This document shows positions 41,808-49,984 of a stretch of DNA of 64,000 bases, piece after piece (within the stretch, counting starts at the first letter, position 1; each line of letters begins with the position of its first letter). The stretch is taken from the NCBI GenBank assembly GCA_022653075.1, contig JALCSB010000010.1:44932-108931 (forward strand), read 5' to 3'. The translations under genes and the position numbers were made by a program. Origin of the DNA: Intestinimonas sp. (GTDB lineage: Bacteria > Bacillota > Clostridia > Oscillospirales > Oscillospiraceae). The notes beneath the pieces are model-generated. The model did no database searches. It was not told the origin of the DNA and saw only the letters and a program-made list of their open reading frames with translations.

Positions 41808-43469
41808 ATGCGCAGTGACAATGTGACAAAGGGTATCGAGCGCGCCCCAAACCGCTCCCTTTTTTACGCCCTGGGCTATACGAAGGAGGAGCTGGACCGC
41901 CCCCTGGTGGGCATTGTAAGCTCCTACAACGAAATCGTCCCCGGCCACATGAATCTCGACAAGATTGTTGAGGCGGTCAAGGCCGGCGTTCAGATGGCGG
42001 GCGGCACTCCCATCGTGTTCCCCGCCATCGCCGTGTGCGACGGAATCGCCATGGGCCATGTCGGCATGAAGTACTCTCTGGTAACCCGGGACCTGATCGC
42101 CGACTCCACCGAGGCCATGGCGCTGGCCCATCAGTTTGACGGCTTAGTCCTGGTCCCTAACTGCGACAAAAACGTGCCCGGTCTTCTGATGGCCGCGGCC
42201 CGACTGAATATTCCCGCTATCTTCTGCTCCGGCGGCCCCATGCTTTCCGGTACATTAACCAATGGACGCCGGACCTGCCTGTCCCATATGTTTGAAGCGG
42301 TGGGCGCCTACAAAGCCGGTAAGCTGGATGAGGCGGGCGTGGAGGAATATGAGCAGAGCGCCTGCCCCACCTGCGGTTCCTGCTCCGGTATGTACACTGC
42401 AAACTCCATGAACTGTCTGACCGAGGGAATCGGTATGGCGCTGCGCGGCAACGGCACGATTCCCGCCGTTATGTCCGCCCGCCTGCGCCTGGCCAAGCAC
42501 ACCGGCATGCAGATCATGGAGCTGATCCATCAGAATATCCGGCCCCGCGACATCATGACCGAAGCAGCCTTCCACAACGCTGAAACCATCGACATGGCAC
42601 TGGGCTGTTCCACCAACTCCATGCTCCACCTGCCCGCCGTAGCGCACGAATGCGGCATTGAACTGGATTTGGACATGGCCAACGGAATCTCGGCCAAAAC
42701 GCCCAACCTCTGCCATCTGGCTCCCGCCGGCCCCACCTTTATGGAAGATCTCGATCACGCGGGCGGCGTATATGCCGTCATGGCGGAGCTGACCAAGAAG
42801 AACCTGCTGGACACCTCCCTGCTCACCTGCACGGGAAAGACCATTGCGGAAAACCTGAAGGGTGTGGAAAACCTGGATCCGGAGATCATTCGCCCCATCG
42901 ACACCCCCTATTCGCCCTACGGCGGCATCGCCGTGTTGAAGGGCAGTCTGGCGCCGGAGGGCTGTGTGGTCAAGCAGTCCGCCGTAGCACCGGAGATGAT
43001 GACCCACACCGGACCCGCCCGAGTCTTTAACAGCGAGGACGAGGCCATCACCGCCATTTACGAGGGAAAAATCGTGGCCGGGGATGTGGTGGTCATCCGT
43101 TATGAAGGCCCCAAAGGCGGTCCCGGCATGCGTGAGATGCTCAACCCCACCTCCGCCATCGCGGGCATGGGGCTGGATAAATCCGTGGCTCTCATCACCG
43201 ACGGCCGTTTTTCCGGAGCCACCCGCGGCGCCTCTATCGGCCATGTCTGCCCGGAAGCCGCGCAGGGCGGCCCTATCGCCTTCGTAGAGGAAGGTGATAC
43301 CATCACCATCGACATTTCAAACTGCAAAATTGACCTGATGGTGGACGAGGCCACGCTGGCCGCCCGGAAGGCCAAGTGGGTATGCCCGCAGCCCAAAGTC
43401 ACCACCGGCTATTTGGCTCGCTACGCCAAAATGGTCACATCCGCCGCCCACGGAGCGGTGCTGGAATAA
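41808..43469 (+). CDS. ilvD: Dihydroxy-acid dehydratase
   Basis: 553 aa. Fe-S ligand cysteines lie in NCDKNVPG and [19 protein letters not shown]; the C-terminal [16 protein letters not shown] motif is intact. Dehydrates dihydroxyisovalerate and dihydroxymethylvalerate. ATG behind AAGGAGG. Separated from ilvC by the divergent regulator, so it is controlled independently of the T-box. Confidence 0.97.
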   Translation: MRSDNVTKGIERAPNRSLFYALGYTKEELDRPLVGIVSSYNEIVPGHMNLDKIVEAVKAGVQMAGGTPIVFPAIAVCDGIAMGHVGMKYSLVTRDLIADSTEAMALAHQFDGLVLVPNCDKNVPGLLMAAARLNIPAIFCSGGPMLSGTLTNGRRTCLSHMFEAVGAYKAGKLDEAGVEEYEQSACPTCGSCSGMYTANSMNCLTEGIGMALRGNGTIPAVMSARLRLAKHTGMQIMELIHQNIRPRDIMTEAAFHNAETIDMALGCSTNSMLHLPAVAHECGIELDLDMANGISAKTPNLCHLAPAGPTFMEDLDHAGGVYAVMAELTKKNLLDTSLLTCTGKTIAENLKGVENLDPEIIRPIDTPYSPYGGIAVLKGSLAPEGCVVKQSAVAPEMMTHTGPARVFNSEDEAITAIYEGKIVAGDVVVIRYEGPKGGPGMREMLNPTSAIAGMGLDKSVALITDGRFSGATRGASIGHVCPEAAQGGPIAFVEEGDTITIDISNCKIDLMVDEATLAARKAKWVCPQPKVTTGYLARYAKMVTSAAHGAVLE

Positions 43470-43491
43470 CGCGGATAACGTTTTGTTTAAC

Positions 43492-43529
43492 GAGATGAGC
43501 GGCATGGAGCATTCCATGCCGCTCATCTC
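43492..43529 (+). terminator. 17-base perfect hairpin after ilvD
   Basis: Arms 43492-43508 and 43513-43529 around a GCAT loop. No T-run follows, so termination efficiency is unclear; it may protect the mRNA 3' end. Confidence 0.6.
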
Positions 43530-43548
43530 ATTAAATCCAGGCTCTGGT

Positions 43549-44508
43549 TTATCTTCTTTTTGTTATTTTATCCACCCATTCTTTATCCATAATCACATCG
43601 GTTTTCGGCACACGGCTCCAGGAAAACAGATTCAGCAGCTCCGCCAGCGTGACCGGCTCCGGTTTTGGCAAAAGGTCGGCCAGCCACCCAAGCAGGCCCA
43701 GCAGCTGCTGCGGTGTCCCATAAGACGACTGGAGCGCGCTCATGTCCAGGTCACGCTCCCGCTTGGACAGCCGCCGTCCGTCCGGCATCGTTAACAGCGG
43801 CACATGGAAATAGGCCGGTACCGGGCGGCCGATCTGCCTCAAAAGCCAGATTTGAAGCGGTGTAGAGGGCAGCAGGTCACGGCCCCGCACCACCCGCGTC
43901 ACACCCATGGCTCCGTCATCGGCGGTGACAGCCAGCTGATAGGCAAATACACCGTCCGACCGGCGCAGGATCGGGTCTCCGATGTCGCATGCCAGGTTTG
44001 CCGACTGCAGGCCGTAGTGCCCATCGGTAAAGGAAACGATCTGATCCGGCACGGCGCACCGCCACAGCGGCGGGCGAACCGCCGTCATCTCCCGGCGCTT
44101 GGCCTCGGAAAAGGACCGGCAGGGGCAGGCGTGGCCCCGGCGCTTCTCATCCGGATGCGGCGCACCGGCGGCCATCCGTTCCGCCCGGGTACACCAGCAG
44201 GGATACAGCAACCCCCGCTCTGCCAGCGTGCCCAGTACAGTCTCATACTGCGCACTCCGCTGGCTCTGCCGGTACGGCCCCGCCGGGCCGCCAATTCCAT
44301 ACCCCTCGTCCCAGTCCAGCCCCAGCCAGCGCAGGTCGTCGGCCAGCTGGTGGGCATAAGACTCCCGGCAGCGCTCCGGGTCCAGATCCTCCATACGCAG
44401 CAGGACTCTCCCCCCCACTGACCGGGCGTCCAGCCAGGCCAGCAGCATGGAAAACAAATTCCCCAGATGAACCCGCCCGCTGGGACTGGGCGCAAACCGT
44501 CCTTTCAT
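43549..44508 (-). CDS. gluQ: Glutamyl-queuosine tRNA(Asp) synthetase
   Basis: 319 aa truncated GluRS paralogue without anticodon-binding domain. HIGH-like signature FAPSPSGRVHLGNL, KMSKS-like LSKRER, Zn ligands in CWCTRAE and HACPC. It attaches glutamate to queuosine in tRNA-Asp. Start ATG 44508 behind AAGGAGAG, giving the family N-terminus; a longer version from 44604 is rejected. Divides the ilv block from the vitamin-transport genes. Confidence 0.92.
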   Translation of the reverse strand: MKGRFAPSPSGRVHLGNLFSMLLAWLDARSVGGRVLLRMEDLDPERCRESYAHQLADDLRWLGLDWDEGYGIGGPAGPYRQSQRSAQYETVLGTLAERGLLYPCWCTRAERMAAGAPHPDEKRRGHACPCRSFSEAKRREMTAVRPPLWRCAVPDQIVSFTDGHYGLQSANLACDIGDPILRRSDGVFAYQLAVTADDGAMGVTRVVRGRDLLPSTPLQIWLLRQIGRPVPAYFHVPLLTMPDGRRLSKRERDLDMSALQSSYGTPQQLLGLLGWLADLLPKPEPVTLAELLNLFSWSRVPKTDVIMDKEWVDKITKRR

Positions 44509-44600
44509 CGCATGTCTCTCCTTTGCCGTGGTAAACTCTTTCTCAGCATAAAAAAAGCCGTCGGTTTTGTCAAGACCGACGGCTACTGTTTCTTTTTCGT

Positions 44601-45125
44601 TCAAACTGATGTGGGGGCCAGCAGTCTCCGTTTCAGGCCAACTTTGTCCAGTGCGGCGGCAAGCACCAGATAAATCGCCGCGCTGCCTGCAGCCTGCACC
44701 AGATTCCCGGTAACCGAGATTACAAGGGCAGCCCAGCCTCCAAACAGGATTCCATCGGCCAGATAATAGCCCACAATTGTAATCAGGCCGGACACGAAAA
44801 CCGCCGCCACATTCCTACGGCAGAGAAAGTGATCCCCCCGACTGGTAAAGGGCAGAACGATCAGCATTTTAATAAGCACTGTGGCCGGTGCCCAAGCCGG
44901 CGAGGTCAGCAAGTCGGCCATACCCCCTCCAATGGCGCCCACAGCTGCGGCGTAGGGTAGTGGGAGCAAGGTGGCGGCTAGATAAATGATGGCATCTCCA
45001 AAGTGAATATAGCCGCCGCTGACCCCAATGGGAATATGACAGATAAATGCGGTCATAATGGTCACAGCGGCTGCCAGCAGAGCGGCAGTCACCAGTTTTT
45101 GCAGTTTAGAGCGGTGCGTATGCAT
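44601..45125 (-). CDS. ECF transporter substrate-binding (S) component
   Basis: 174 aa, about five or six helices. The N-terminal AALLAAAVTIMTAFICHIPIG with a central loop GYIHFGDAIIYLAATLLPLPYAAAVGAIGGGMADLLTS-type pattern is typical of ECF S components (GxxxADL-like turn). It needs the shared EcfA-EcfA'-EcfT module, not found in this window. ATG 45125 behind AAGGAGGAATT. Divergent from a MocR-type regulator, so vitamin B6 is a plausible substrate; riboflavin-, biotin- or queuosine-precursor roles cannot be excluded, the last because gluQ is adjacent. Confidence 0.85.
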   Translation of the reverse strand: MHTHRSKLQKLVTAALLAAAVTIMTAFICHIPIGVSGGYIHFGDAIIYLAATLLPLPYAAAVGAIGGGMADLLTSPAWAPATVLIKMLIVLPFTSRGDHFLCRRNVAAVFVSGLITIVGYYLADGILFGGWAALVISVTGNLVQAAGSAAIYLVLAAALDKVGLKRRLLAPTSV

Positions 45126-45168
45126 TTTGAATTCCTCCTTGACGGGCCGCGCAGCTCGGTTTATCCTT

Positions 45169-45174
45169 ATTATA
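45169..45174 (-). promoter_or_regulatory. -10 element of the ECF S-component gene
   Basis: TATAAT on the minus strand (45174-45169). No strong -35 is visible upstream; an inverted repeat occupies that place. Confidence 0.5.
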
Positions 45175-45178
45175 TGGA

Positions 45179-45206
45179 AAACTGACATGATTGAAATACT
45201 CAGTTT
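45179..45206. promoter_or_regulatory. Candidate MocR operator
   Basis: Inverted repeat AAACTGA (45179-45185) and TCAGTTT (45200-45206), 14 bases apart, between the divergent starts. It covers the expected -35 of the transporter gene. A further GTCAGTT lies near 45225, so direct-repeat binding is possible too. Confidence 0.45.
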
Positions 45207-45240
45207 GTGCTTTTTTGACGTGGTCAGTTCGGAGGAGCTT

Positions 45241-46641
45241 ATGACGGAATTTACCCTGCAGCTGGGCACCACCCTTCCTTTATATGAACAGATCTACCGC
45301 TATGTGGTGGATGAAATCCGGACGGGCCGGATGCGCGCGGGAGAGGCGCTGCCCTCCAAACGGCGGCTGTGTTCCCATCTCGGCGTAAGTATGAGTACGG
45401 TAGAAACGGCCTATGGCATGCTGGTTGCGGAAGGTTACCTGGAAAGCCGGCCCAGGAGCGGCTACCGGGTCTGCACTGTGCGGCCTTTGGAACCAGCACC
45501 GCCCCCCTCCCCTGTCCCACCGGCGGCGCTTTTCCCAGCGTCGCACGTGTCGGTACTTTCCGACTGCTTTTCCACTTCCGCCGTAGATACCGAGGCATTT
45601 CCCTATGCATCCTGGGCCCGTCTGAGCCGGGAGGCCATCTCCCGGAATGCCGGTCTTTTGCAGCGCGGGCCCGGTCAGGGCGACCTGGAACTGCGGGAGA
45701 CGCTCTGCCGCTTCCTGCATCAATATCGGGGCGTATCCTGCGTACCGGAGCAGATTATCATAGGCGCGGGTCTGGAATATCTGATCAGCTTACTGCTTCA
45801 GCTTCTTCCCGCAAGCACGGTGCTGGGCCTGGAGGACCCCGGCTATCATGCCATTTACCGCACGGCCGATAATCTGCGTCTGCGCAGCGTACCGATCCCT
45901 GTAGACAGCCAGGGGATGTCCGCCGATGCCCTGGCCCGGTCACCAGCCACCGTGGCCTATGTAACCCCGTCTCATCAGTTCCCGCTGGGCGTCACCATGC
46001 CGGTGGGACGCCGTATGGAGCTGCTGCACTGGGCCGCTGCCGCACCGGAGCGCTACCTCATCGAAGACGACTATGACAGCGAGTTCCGCTATACCACCCG
46101 GCCCATTCCCGCCATGCAGGGACTTGACTCTGGCGGAAAAGTGGTCTACGTCGGCACCTTCAGCCGTTCGGTAGCGCCCTCCATCCGCATCGCCTATCTC
46201 ATTTTGCCACCGATTCTGCTGGACTGTTATTGCCGTCGGTTCGTACACACCTCCTCCACCGTCTCCCGGTTCGAGCAGTATACCCTGCGCGCCTTTATCG
46301 ACCGTGGACTGTATACCCGGCATTTGCGGAGGGTGGGAAACCTGTATCGGGCCCGCTGTTCCCTGCTGACCTCCGCGCTGGCGGACCTGCCGGGAGCGCA
46401 GATTACGGGGAACAATGCGGGCCTCCATTTTCTGCTCTGGCTGGAGGGCCGGGAAGAGTCCGCAGTGTGTTCCTCCGCGGCACAAGCCGGCTTTGCCATC
46501 CATGGCCTCTCCGAATACTGTCATCAGGTCCACCCCGTGTGCGGTGGGCTGGTATTGGGCTTTGCGGGGATGAGCGCATCCGAAATTCCGGAAAGGGCGG
46601 CAGATTTGCGTACCGCTATTCTGCGTGTTTCCCGATTATAG
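45241..46641 (+). CDS. MocR/PdxR-type regulator with altered PLP-lysine position
   Basis: 466 aa. GntR winged helix at residues 1-70 (LPSKRRLCSHLGVSMSTVETA, GYLESRPRSGYRV), then an aminotransferase fold I domain. PLP-site motifs YVTPSHQFP and IEDDYDSEFRY are present, but the Schiff-base lysine, normally in GTFSKSL, is arginine (GTFSRSV, Arg309, codon CGT at 46165-46167). It therefore cannot form a normal internal aldimine. Start ATG 45241 behind GGAGGAG; the longer frame from 45058 runs across the divergent gene. Neighbouring the ECF S component, it probably regulates B6 or related uptake. Confidence 0.9.
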   Translation: MTEFTLQLGTTLPLYEQIYRYVVDEIRTGRMRAGEALPSKRRLCSHLGVSMSTVETAYGMLVAEGYLESRPRSGYRVCTVRPLEPAPPPSPVPPAALFPASHVSVLSDCFSTSAVDTEAFPYASWARLSREAISRNAGLLQRGPGQGDLELRETLCRFLHQYRGVSCVPEQIIIGAGLEYLISLLLQLLPASTVLGLEDPGYHAIYRTADNLRLRSVPIPVDSQGMSADALARSPATVAYVTPSHQFPLGVTMPVGRRMELLHWAAAAPERYLIEDDYDSEFRYTTRPIPAMQGLDSGGKVVYVGTFSRSVAPSIRIAYLILPPILLDCYCRRFVHTSSTVSRFEQYTLRAFIDRGLYTRHLRRVGNLYRARCSLLTSALADLPGAQITGNNAGLHFLLWLEGREESAVCSSAAQAGFAIHGLSEYCHQVHPVCGGLVLGFAGMSASEIPERAADLRTAILRVSRL

Positions 46642-46710
46642 TGCTTCACTTCAAATACGGATTGTAGTATATTGTATTGATATTTCTATTTGTACTAATT
46701 GAACTATAAA

Positions 46711-46744
46711 ATAAAAGGGCCAGTTAAAAAACTGGCCCTTTTAT
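46711..46744. terminator. Bidirectional terminator between the MocR gene and the tRNA cluster
   Basis: 15-base perfect stem (46711-46725 with 46730-46744), AAAA loop, A-rich and T-rich flanks. It ends two bases before the CCA of tRNA-Lys. Confidence 0.85.
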
Positions 46745-46745
46745 C

Positions 46746-46821
46746 TGGTGACCCAGCGGGGGCTCGAACCCCGGACAACCGGCTTAAAAGGCAGGTGCTC
46801 TACCAACTGAGCTACTGAGTC
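46746..46821 (-). tRNA. tRNA-Lys (anticodon TTT)
   Basis: Acceptor GACTCAG/CTGGGTC with encoded CCA. Anticodon loop CTTTTAA. The anticodon stem CCTGC/GCCGG has a T-C mismatch at the 29-41 position. Last tRNA of the cluster. Confidence 0.92.
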
Positions 46822-46874
46822 ATGTCCTACAATTATTTTGGAAAAGGCCGCACATTACCGGCCTTACTTTAATC

Positions 46875-46949
46875 TGGCTGGGATGGCTGGACTCGAACCA
46901 GCGGTGCGGGAGTCAAAGTCCCGTGCCTTAACCACTTGGCTACACCCCA
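46875..46949 (-). tRNA. tRNA-Gln (anticodon TTG)
   Basis: Acceptor TGGGGTG/CATCCCA, discriminator G, encoded CCA, anticodon loop CTTTGAC. Confidence 0.95.
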
Positions 46950-47011
46950 TCGAAAAATCAACGCTGGAAAGCCGGAGCAGGACGCTCCGGCCCTCTTGCC
47001 CTGAGATAGTA

Positions 47012-47088
47012 TGGGGTGGGTGATGGGATTCGAACCCACGGTCTTCGGAACCACAATCCGACGCGTTAACCAGCTACGCTACACCCAC
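47012..47088 (-). tRNA. tRNA-His (anticodon GTG)
   Basis: Acceptor GTGGGTG/CACCCAC with C73 and encoded CCA; loop TTGTGGT. The base before the 5' end (47089, G on the minus strand) supplies the extra G-1 of tRNA-His. Confidence 0.95.
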
Positions 47089-47177
47089 CATAGGTACCCG
47101 GGGGTGAACCACACGGTTCCTGCACAATACAGATTTACCTCTCATCTACTACTATCATGATATGGTAAGTAGAAGGA

Positions 47178-47254
<77 letters not shown>

Positions 47255-47257
47255 ATA

Positions 47258-47331
47258 TGGAGCGGGTGATGGGAATCGAACCCACGCGACCAGCTTGGAA
47301 GGCTGGGATTCTACCATTGAACTACACCCGC
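47258..47331 (-). tRNA. tRNA-Gly (anticodon TCC)
   Basis: Acceptor GCGGGTG/CACCCGC with encoded CCA; anticodon stem CAGC/GCTG around CTTCCAA. First tRNA behind the cluster promoter. Confidence 0.95.
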
Positions 47332-47366
47332 ATGGGCGCTGTCCATCCGCAAATGTCAGCCTAACT

Positions 47367-47395
47367 ATGATAGCATATCGTACCTACCTTGTCAA
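47367..47395 (-). promoter_or_regulatory. Sigma-A promoter of the tRNA cluster
   Basis: Minus strand -35 TTGACA (47395-47390), 17-base spacer, -10 TATCAT (47372-47367), 36 bases before tRNA-Gly. Confidence 0.8.
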
Positions 47396-47418
47396 TTCTT
47401 TTTTCAAGTTCTGGTCGA

Positions 47419-47440
47419 AAAAACGCCCCGTGCGCGTTCC
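47419..47440 (-). terminator. Weak terminator after pyrB
   Basis: Minus strand short stem (AACGC...GCGTT) followed by T6, in the gap between pyrB and the tRNA promoter. Confidence 0.4.
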
Positions 47441-47452
47441 GGTTCCATTCGG

Positions 47453-48511
47453 CTAGCCCAGTGCGGCATCACAATAGGCACAGCAGGTTACTCCGTCGTT
47501 TTCTTTCACCAGCGGCGGCAGATAGCGTTCCGTCTGCGTAATACATCGTGGGTTGGAGCAAATTGGCGCGGTTCCGATTTCCACCGGGTCAGGACGCCTC
47601 CGCTCCTGATTGGCCAAATCGGAAAGCAGCGCCATCCGGGCAAACATGCCATAACGCGCCTGTTCGAAATAGACGGCCCTGGGATCATCGTCCACATCCT
47701 GCGTAATCTCATCTACCCTGGGCAGAGGATGCATGACCAGCATATCTTTTCTGGCACGGTCCAGCTTGCGGCGATTCAGAATATAAATTCCCTTATTGCG
47801 CTCATATTCCAGTGGGTCCGTGAAACGCTCCCGCTGGATTCGGGTCATGTACAAAACATCCAGCTGTGGAATGACCGCCTCCAGGCCGGTCACTTCCACA
47901 TTCCATTGGTTATTCTCTTTCATAAACCGGCGAATATATTCCGGAACCGCCAGTTCACGGGGAGAAATCAAATAAAATTTGATATGGTCAAATTTGGCCA
48001 GCGCTTTGATGAGGGAGTGCACGGTCCGCCCATATTTAAGGTCGCCGCACAGCCCAATGCTCAGACCATCTATTCCACCCCGCAGGCGGGTGATTGTCGT
48101 GAGATCGGCGGCGGTCTGGGTTGGATGCATGTGTCCGCCGTCGCCCGCATTGATAACCGGTACATAGGAGTACAGAGACGCCGCCTTGGCCGCGCCCTCC
48201 TTCGGATTGCGCATTACTACTACATCGGCATATCCCGAAACCATGGTGATGGTGTCCTTTAATGTCTCTCCTTTGGAAACCGAAGATGAGTTGGGATCCG
48301 CAAAGCCGAACACACTCCCGCCCACTCGCAGCATTGCAGCCTGAAACGAAAAGTTTGTCCGCGTGGATGGCTCATAAAACAAATTAGCCGACACACGTCC
48401 TCTACAGGTATCCAAAAAATCAGCGGGGTGGTCGATAATCTCACTGCACCGCCGGTACAGCGTCTCCCACTCCGCACGAGACACATCGCTAAAATCAATC
48501 AGGTTGCGCAT
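47453..48511 (-). CDS. pyrB: Aspartate carbamoyltransferase with C-terminal PyrI-like zinc tail
   Basis: 352 aa; second step of pyrimidine synthesis. Catalytic residues are intact: FYEPSTRTNFSF (phosphate/carbamoyl site), SVSKGETLKD (catalytic Lys), VMRNPKEGAA, GDGGHMHPTQT, GDLKYGRTVHS and PLPRVDEI. The catalytic chain resembles the E. coli-type subunit that partners PyrI. After about residue 310 the protein continues into a zinc-ribbon pattern, CSNPRC (318, 323) and CAYC (344, 347), equivalent to the zinc module of the regulatory chain PyrI, but with no nucleotide-binding allosteric domain. No pyrI or other pyr gene is adjacent. Confidence 0.95.
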   Translation of the reverse strand: MRNLIDFSDVSRAEWETLYRRCSEIIDHPADFLDTCRGRVSANLFYEPSTRTNFSFQAAMLRVGGSVFGFADPNSSSVSKGETLKDTITMVSGYADVVVMRNPKEGAAKAASLYSYVPVINAGDGGHMHPTQTAADLTTITRLRGGIDGLSIGLCGDLKYGRTVHSLIKALAKFDHIKFYLISPRELAVPEYIRRFMKENNQWNVEVTGLEAVIPQLDVLYMTRIQRERFTDPLEYERNKGIYILNRRKLDRARKDMLVMHPLPRVDEITQDVDDDPRAVYFEQARYGMFARMALLSDLANQERRRPDPVEIGTAPICSNPRCITQTERYLPPLVKENDGVTCCAYCDAALG

Positions 48512-48555
48512 GACCTGCTTTCCTTCTTTCTCTGCACGCTTGTTTTGTTTTTGCT

Positions 48556-48584
48556 ATTTTATCACAAGCGCTCTGCTTTCACAA
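48556..48584 (-). promoter_or_regulatory. Sigma-A promoter of pyrB
   Basis: Minus strand -35 TTGTGA (48584-48579), 17-base spacer, -10 TAAAAT (48561-48556). The leader is about 40 bases, too short for a PyrR attenuator. Confidence 0.6.
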
Positions 48585-48679
48585 GCCACACGCACGGCTT
48601 TTTTCCCGTGAAACTGCCAGAAAATGCACTACATGCTTTTTGCCCTTTCGCCCATCCTAAAGGAAAAGGGGGAAGAAAA

Positions 48680-49213
48680 ATGGAAATCTGGTTTTGGTAC
48701 TTTATTATTTATAGTTTTGGGGGATTTTTGCTGGAAGTCTGGTTTGCCAAAATGACTCACGCGGAAAAAAGGGACCGTAAGTGTTTTCTGCTGCTTCCGC
48801 TGTGTCCGGTCTATGGGCTTGGGGCCATATCTATCCTTGCCCTGTCTTCTATTTTGCATAACCATTTTTTTCTGTTGGCACTGGCAGCCGCCTTTGCAGC
48901 CACAGCGTCTGAATACTTGATGGCAATTTTTTATGAAAAAATACTGGGGGTATCTTTTTGGGACTATGCACAGCTTCCTGGTAATCTCAAAGGCCGCGTC
49001 TGCCTGCCCTTCAGTTTGTGCTGGCTGGGTCTGAGCGCTGTCCTCGTTTATGGGGTACACCCCTATGTGGCGGCGCTTGCGGCGCAGATTCCGGCAGTCT
49101 GGTTACCGCCAACCGCAGCGCTGCTGGCGGTGGATACCATAGTCTCCTGCTACCTTCTGGGTTGTACCCACAGTACCGATGTTTTAAAATGGTATTGTCT
49201 GGTCTTTGAATAG
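48680..49213 (+). CDS. Multi-pass membrane protein of the putative ABC-transporter-permease (PF06541) type
   Basis: 177 aa, five or so helices. N-terminus WFWYFIIYSFGGFLLEVWFA and the segment GRVCLPFSLCWLGLSAVLV match the conserved Clostridia family labelled putative ABC transporter permease, whose function is unknown. ATG 48680 behind GGGGGAAG. No ATPase neighbour supports a transporter role. Divergent from pyrB. Confidence 0.75.
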   Translation: MEIWFWYFIIYSFGGFLLEVWFAKMTHAEKRDRKCFLLLPLCPVYGLGAISILALSSILHNHFFLLALAAAFAATASEYLMAIFYEKILGVSFWDYAQLPGNLKGRVCLPFSLCWLGLSAVLVYGVHPYVAALAAQIPAVWLPPTAALLAVDTIVSCYLLGCTHSTDVLKWYCLVFE

Positions 49214-49220
49214 TGTGCCG

Positions 49221-49433
49221 TCACAAACGCTGTAGTTCCCGTAGTGTGTTCTGAATAACCGGTTGAGGCACATAATATTTTGCAAAGCCCAGTACCTGTT
49301 CCAGCGTCAATGTACGGGCGGCAGGCACCAGGGGATGGTCCATCAGTTTTCCCAGTCTTTTTTTTAATACCCCCCGGGCAGCCGGGTCATCCAAAAGTTC
49401 ACCCACCGTGATTTGTTGGTTCTTCAAGTCCAT
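49221..49433 (-). CDS. Small helical protein, function unknown
   Basis: 70 aa from ATG 49433 behind AAGGAGATG. Sequence starts MDLKNQQITVGELLDDPAAR and is predicted helical; a Leu/Val pattern and basic centre (VLKKRLGKL) suggest a short helix bundle. No family recognised. Converges with the membrane-protein gene, stopping eight bases from its end. Confidence 0.6.
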   Translation of the reverse strand: MDLKNQQITVGELLDDPAARGVLKKRLGKLMDHPLVPAARTLTLEQVLGFAKYYVPQPVIQNTLRELQRL

Positions 49434-49578
49434 TTTTTCATCTCCTTCTTGATAGTTTATGCGGAGGGGACCATACAGGTCACTTGGAGTTTTTCCATGG
49501 GCAATTTTCGCAAGAAGCAAGGGACCTCTTCTCGCTTTTTCGCTCCGTTGTAATAAAAAATACGTTTTGGAGAAAATC

Positions 49579-49608
49579 GCATAAACCGCTTTCATGCGGG
49601 TCATACTA
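49579..49608 (+). promoter_or_regulatory. Candidate sigma-G (forespore) promoter of the DUF1540 gene
   Basis: -35 GCATA (49579-49583), 18-base spacer, -10 CATACTA (49602-49608). This agrees with the Bacillus sigma-G consensus GMATR-N18-CATNNTA at every fixed position. No sigma-A-like pair is evident nearby. Confidence 0.6.
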
Positions 49609-49638
49609 AGGGCAGACCTGCAAAGGAGGGTATTTACT

Positions 49639-49818
49639 ATGATGAACGAAAAAGTTAACCCCAGTATTTCCTGCTCTGTCTCCAACTGCAAGCACCACAA
49701 CAAAGGCCAGAATCATTGCTGCCTGAATGAGATCTCTGTCGGTTCCTGCCGCGGTACGAACGCAACAGGCCGCGAAGCAACTGAATGCGCATCCTTTGAA
49801 CAGGGTAATAATCAGTAA
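49639..49818 (+). CDS. DUF1540-type small cysteine-rich protein
   Basis: 59 aa. Conserved Cys pattern: ISCSVSNCKHHNKGQNHCCLNEISVG, then a final ECASF, which is the DUF1540 zinc-binding-like layout (C-x4-C-x8-CC-x8-C... C). ATG 49639 (or 49642) behind AAAGGAGGG. A forespore-type promoter lies upstream, so it may be a spore-core or germination-related protein. Confidence 0.85.
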   Translation: MMNEKVNPSISCSVSNCKHHNKGQNHCCLNEISVGSCRGTNATGREATECASFEQGNNQ

Positions 49819-49825
49819 AACAGAT

Positions 49826-49881
49826 CAGGTAAGCAAAGGAGCGGAGACAGAGCATTCTGTCTCCGCTCCTTTGCTTACCTG
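49826..49881 (+). terminator. 26-base perfect hairpin after the DUF1540 gene
   Basis: Arms 49826-49851 and 49856-49881 around GCAT. No T-run follows; probably terminates or stabilises the short transcript. Confidence 0.6.
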
Positions 49882-49904
49882 CATGGTTTTTCATCAAATA
49901 AAAA

Positions 49905-49933
49905 GGCTGGTACAGGAAAATCCTGTACCAGCC
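49905..49933 (-). terminator. Terminator after the lactate permease gene
   Basis: 13-base perfect stem, 3-base loop, followed on the minus strand by TTTTATTTG. Confidence 0.8.
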
Positions 49934-49984
49934 GCGTGTTGTATGGGGATGGTGAGTTATTGTTAAGTACAAGTTAGATTAAGA

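Noticed and set aside
48512..48680. PyrR attenuator in front of pyrB
   Set aside because: The leader from the visible promoter is about 40 bases, too short for an anti-antiterminator structure.
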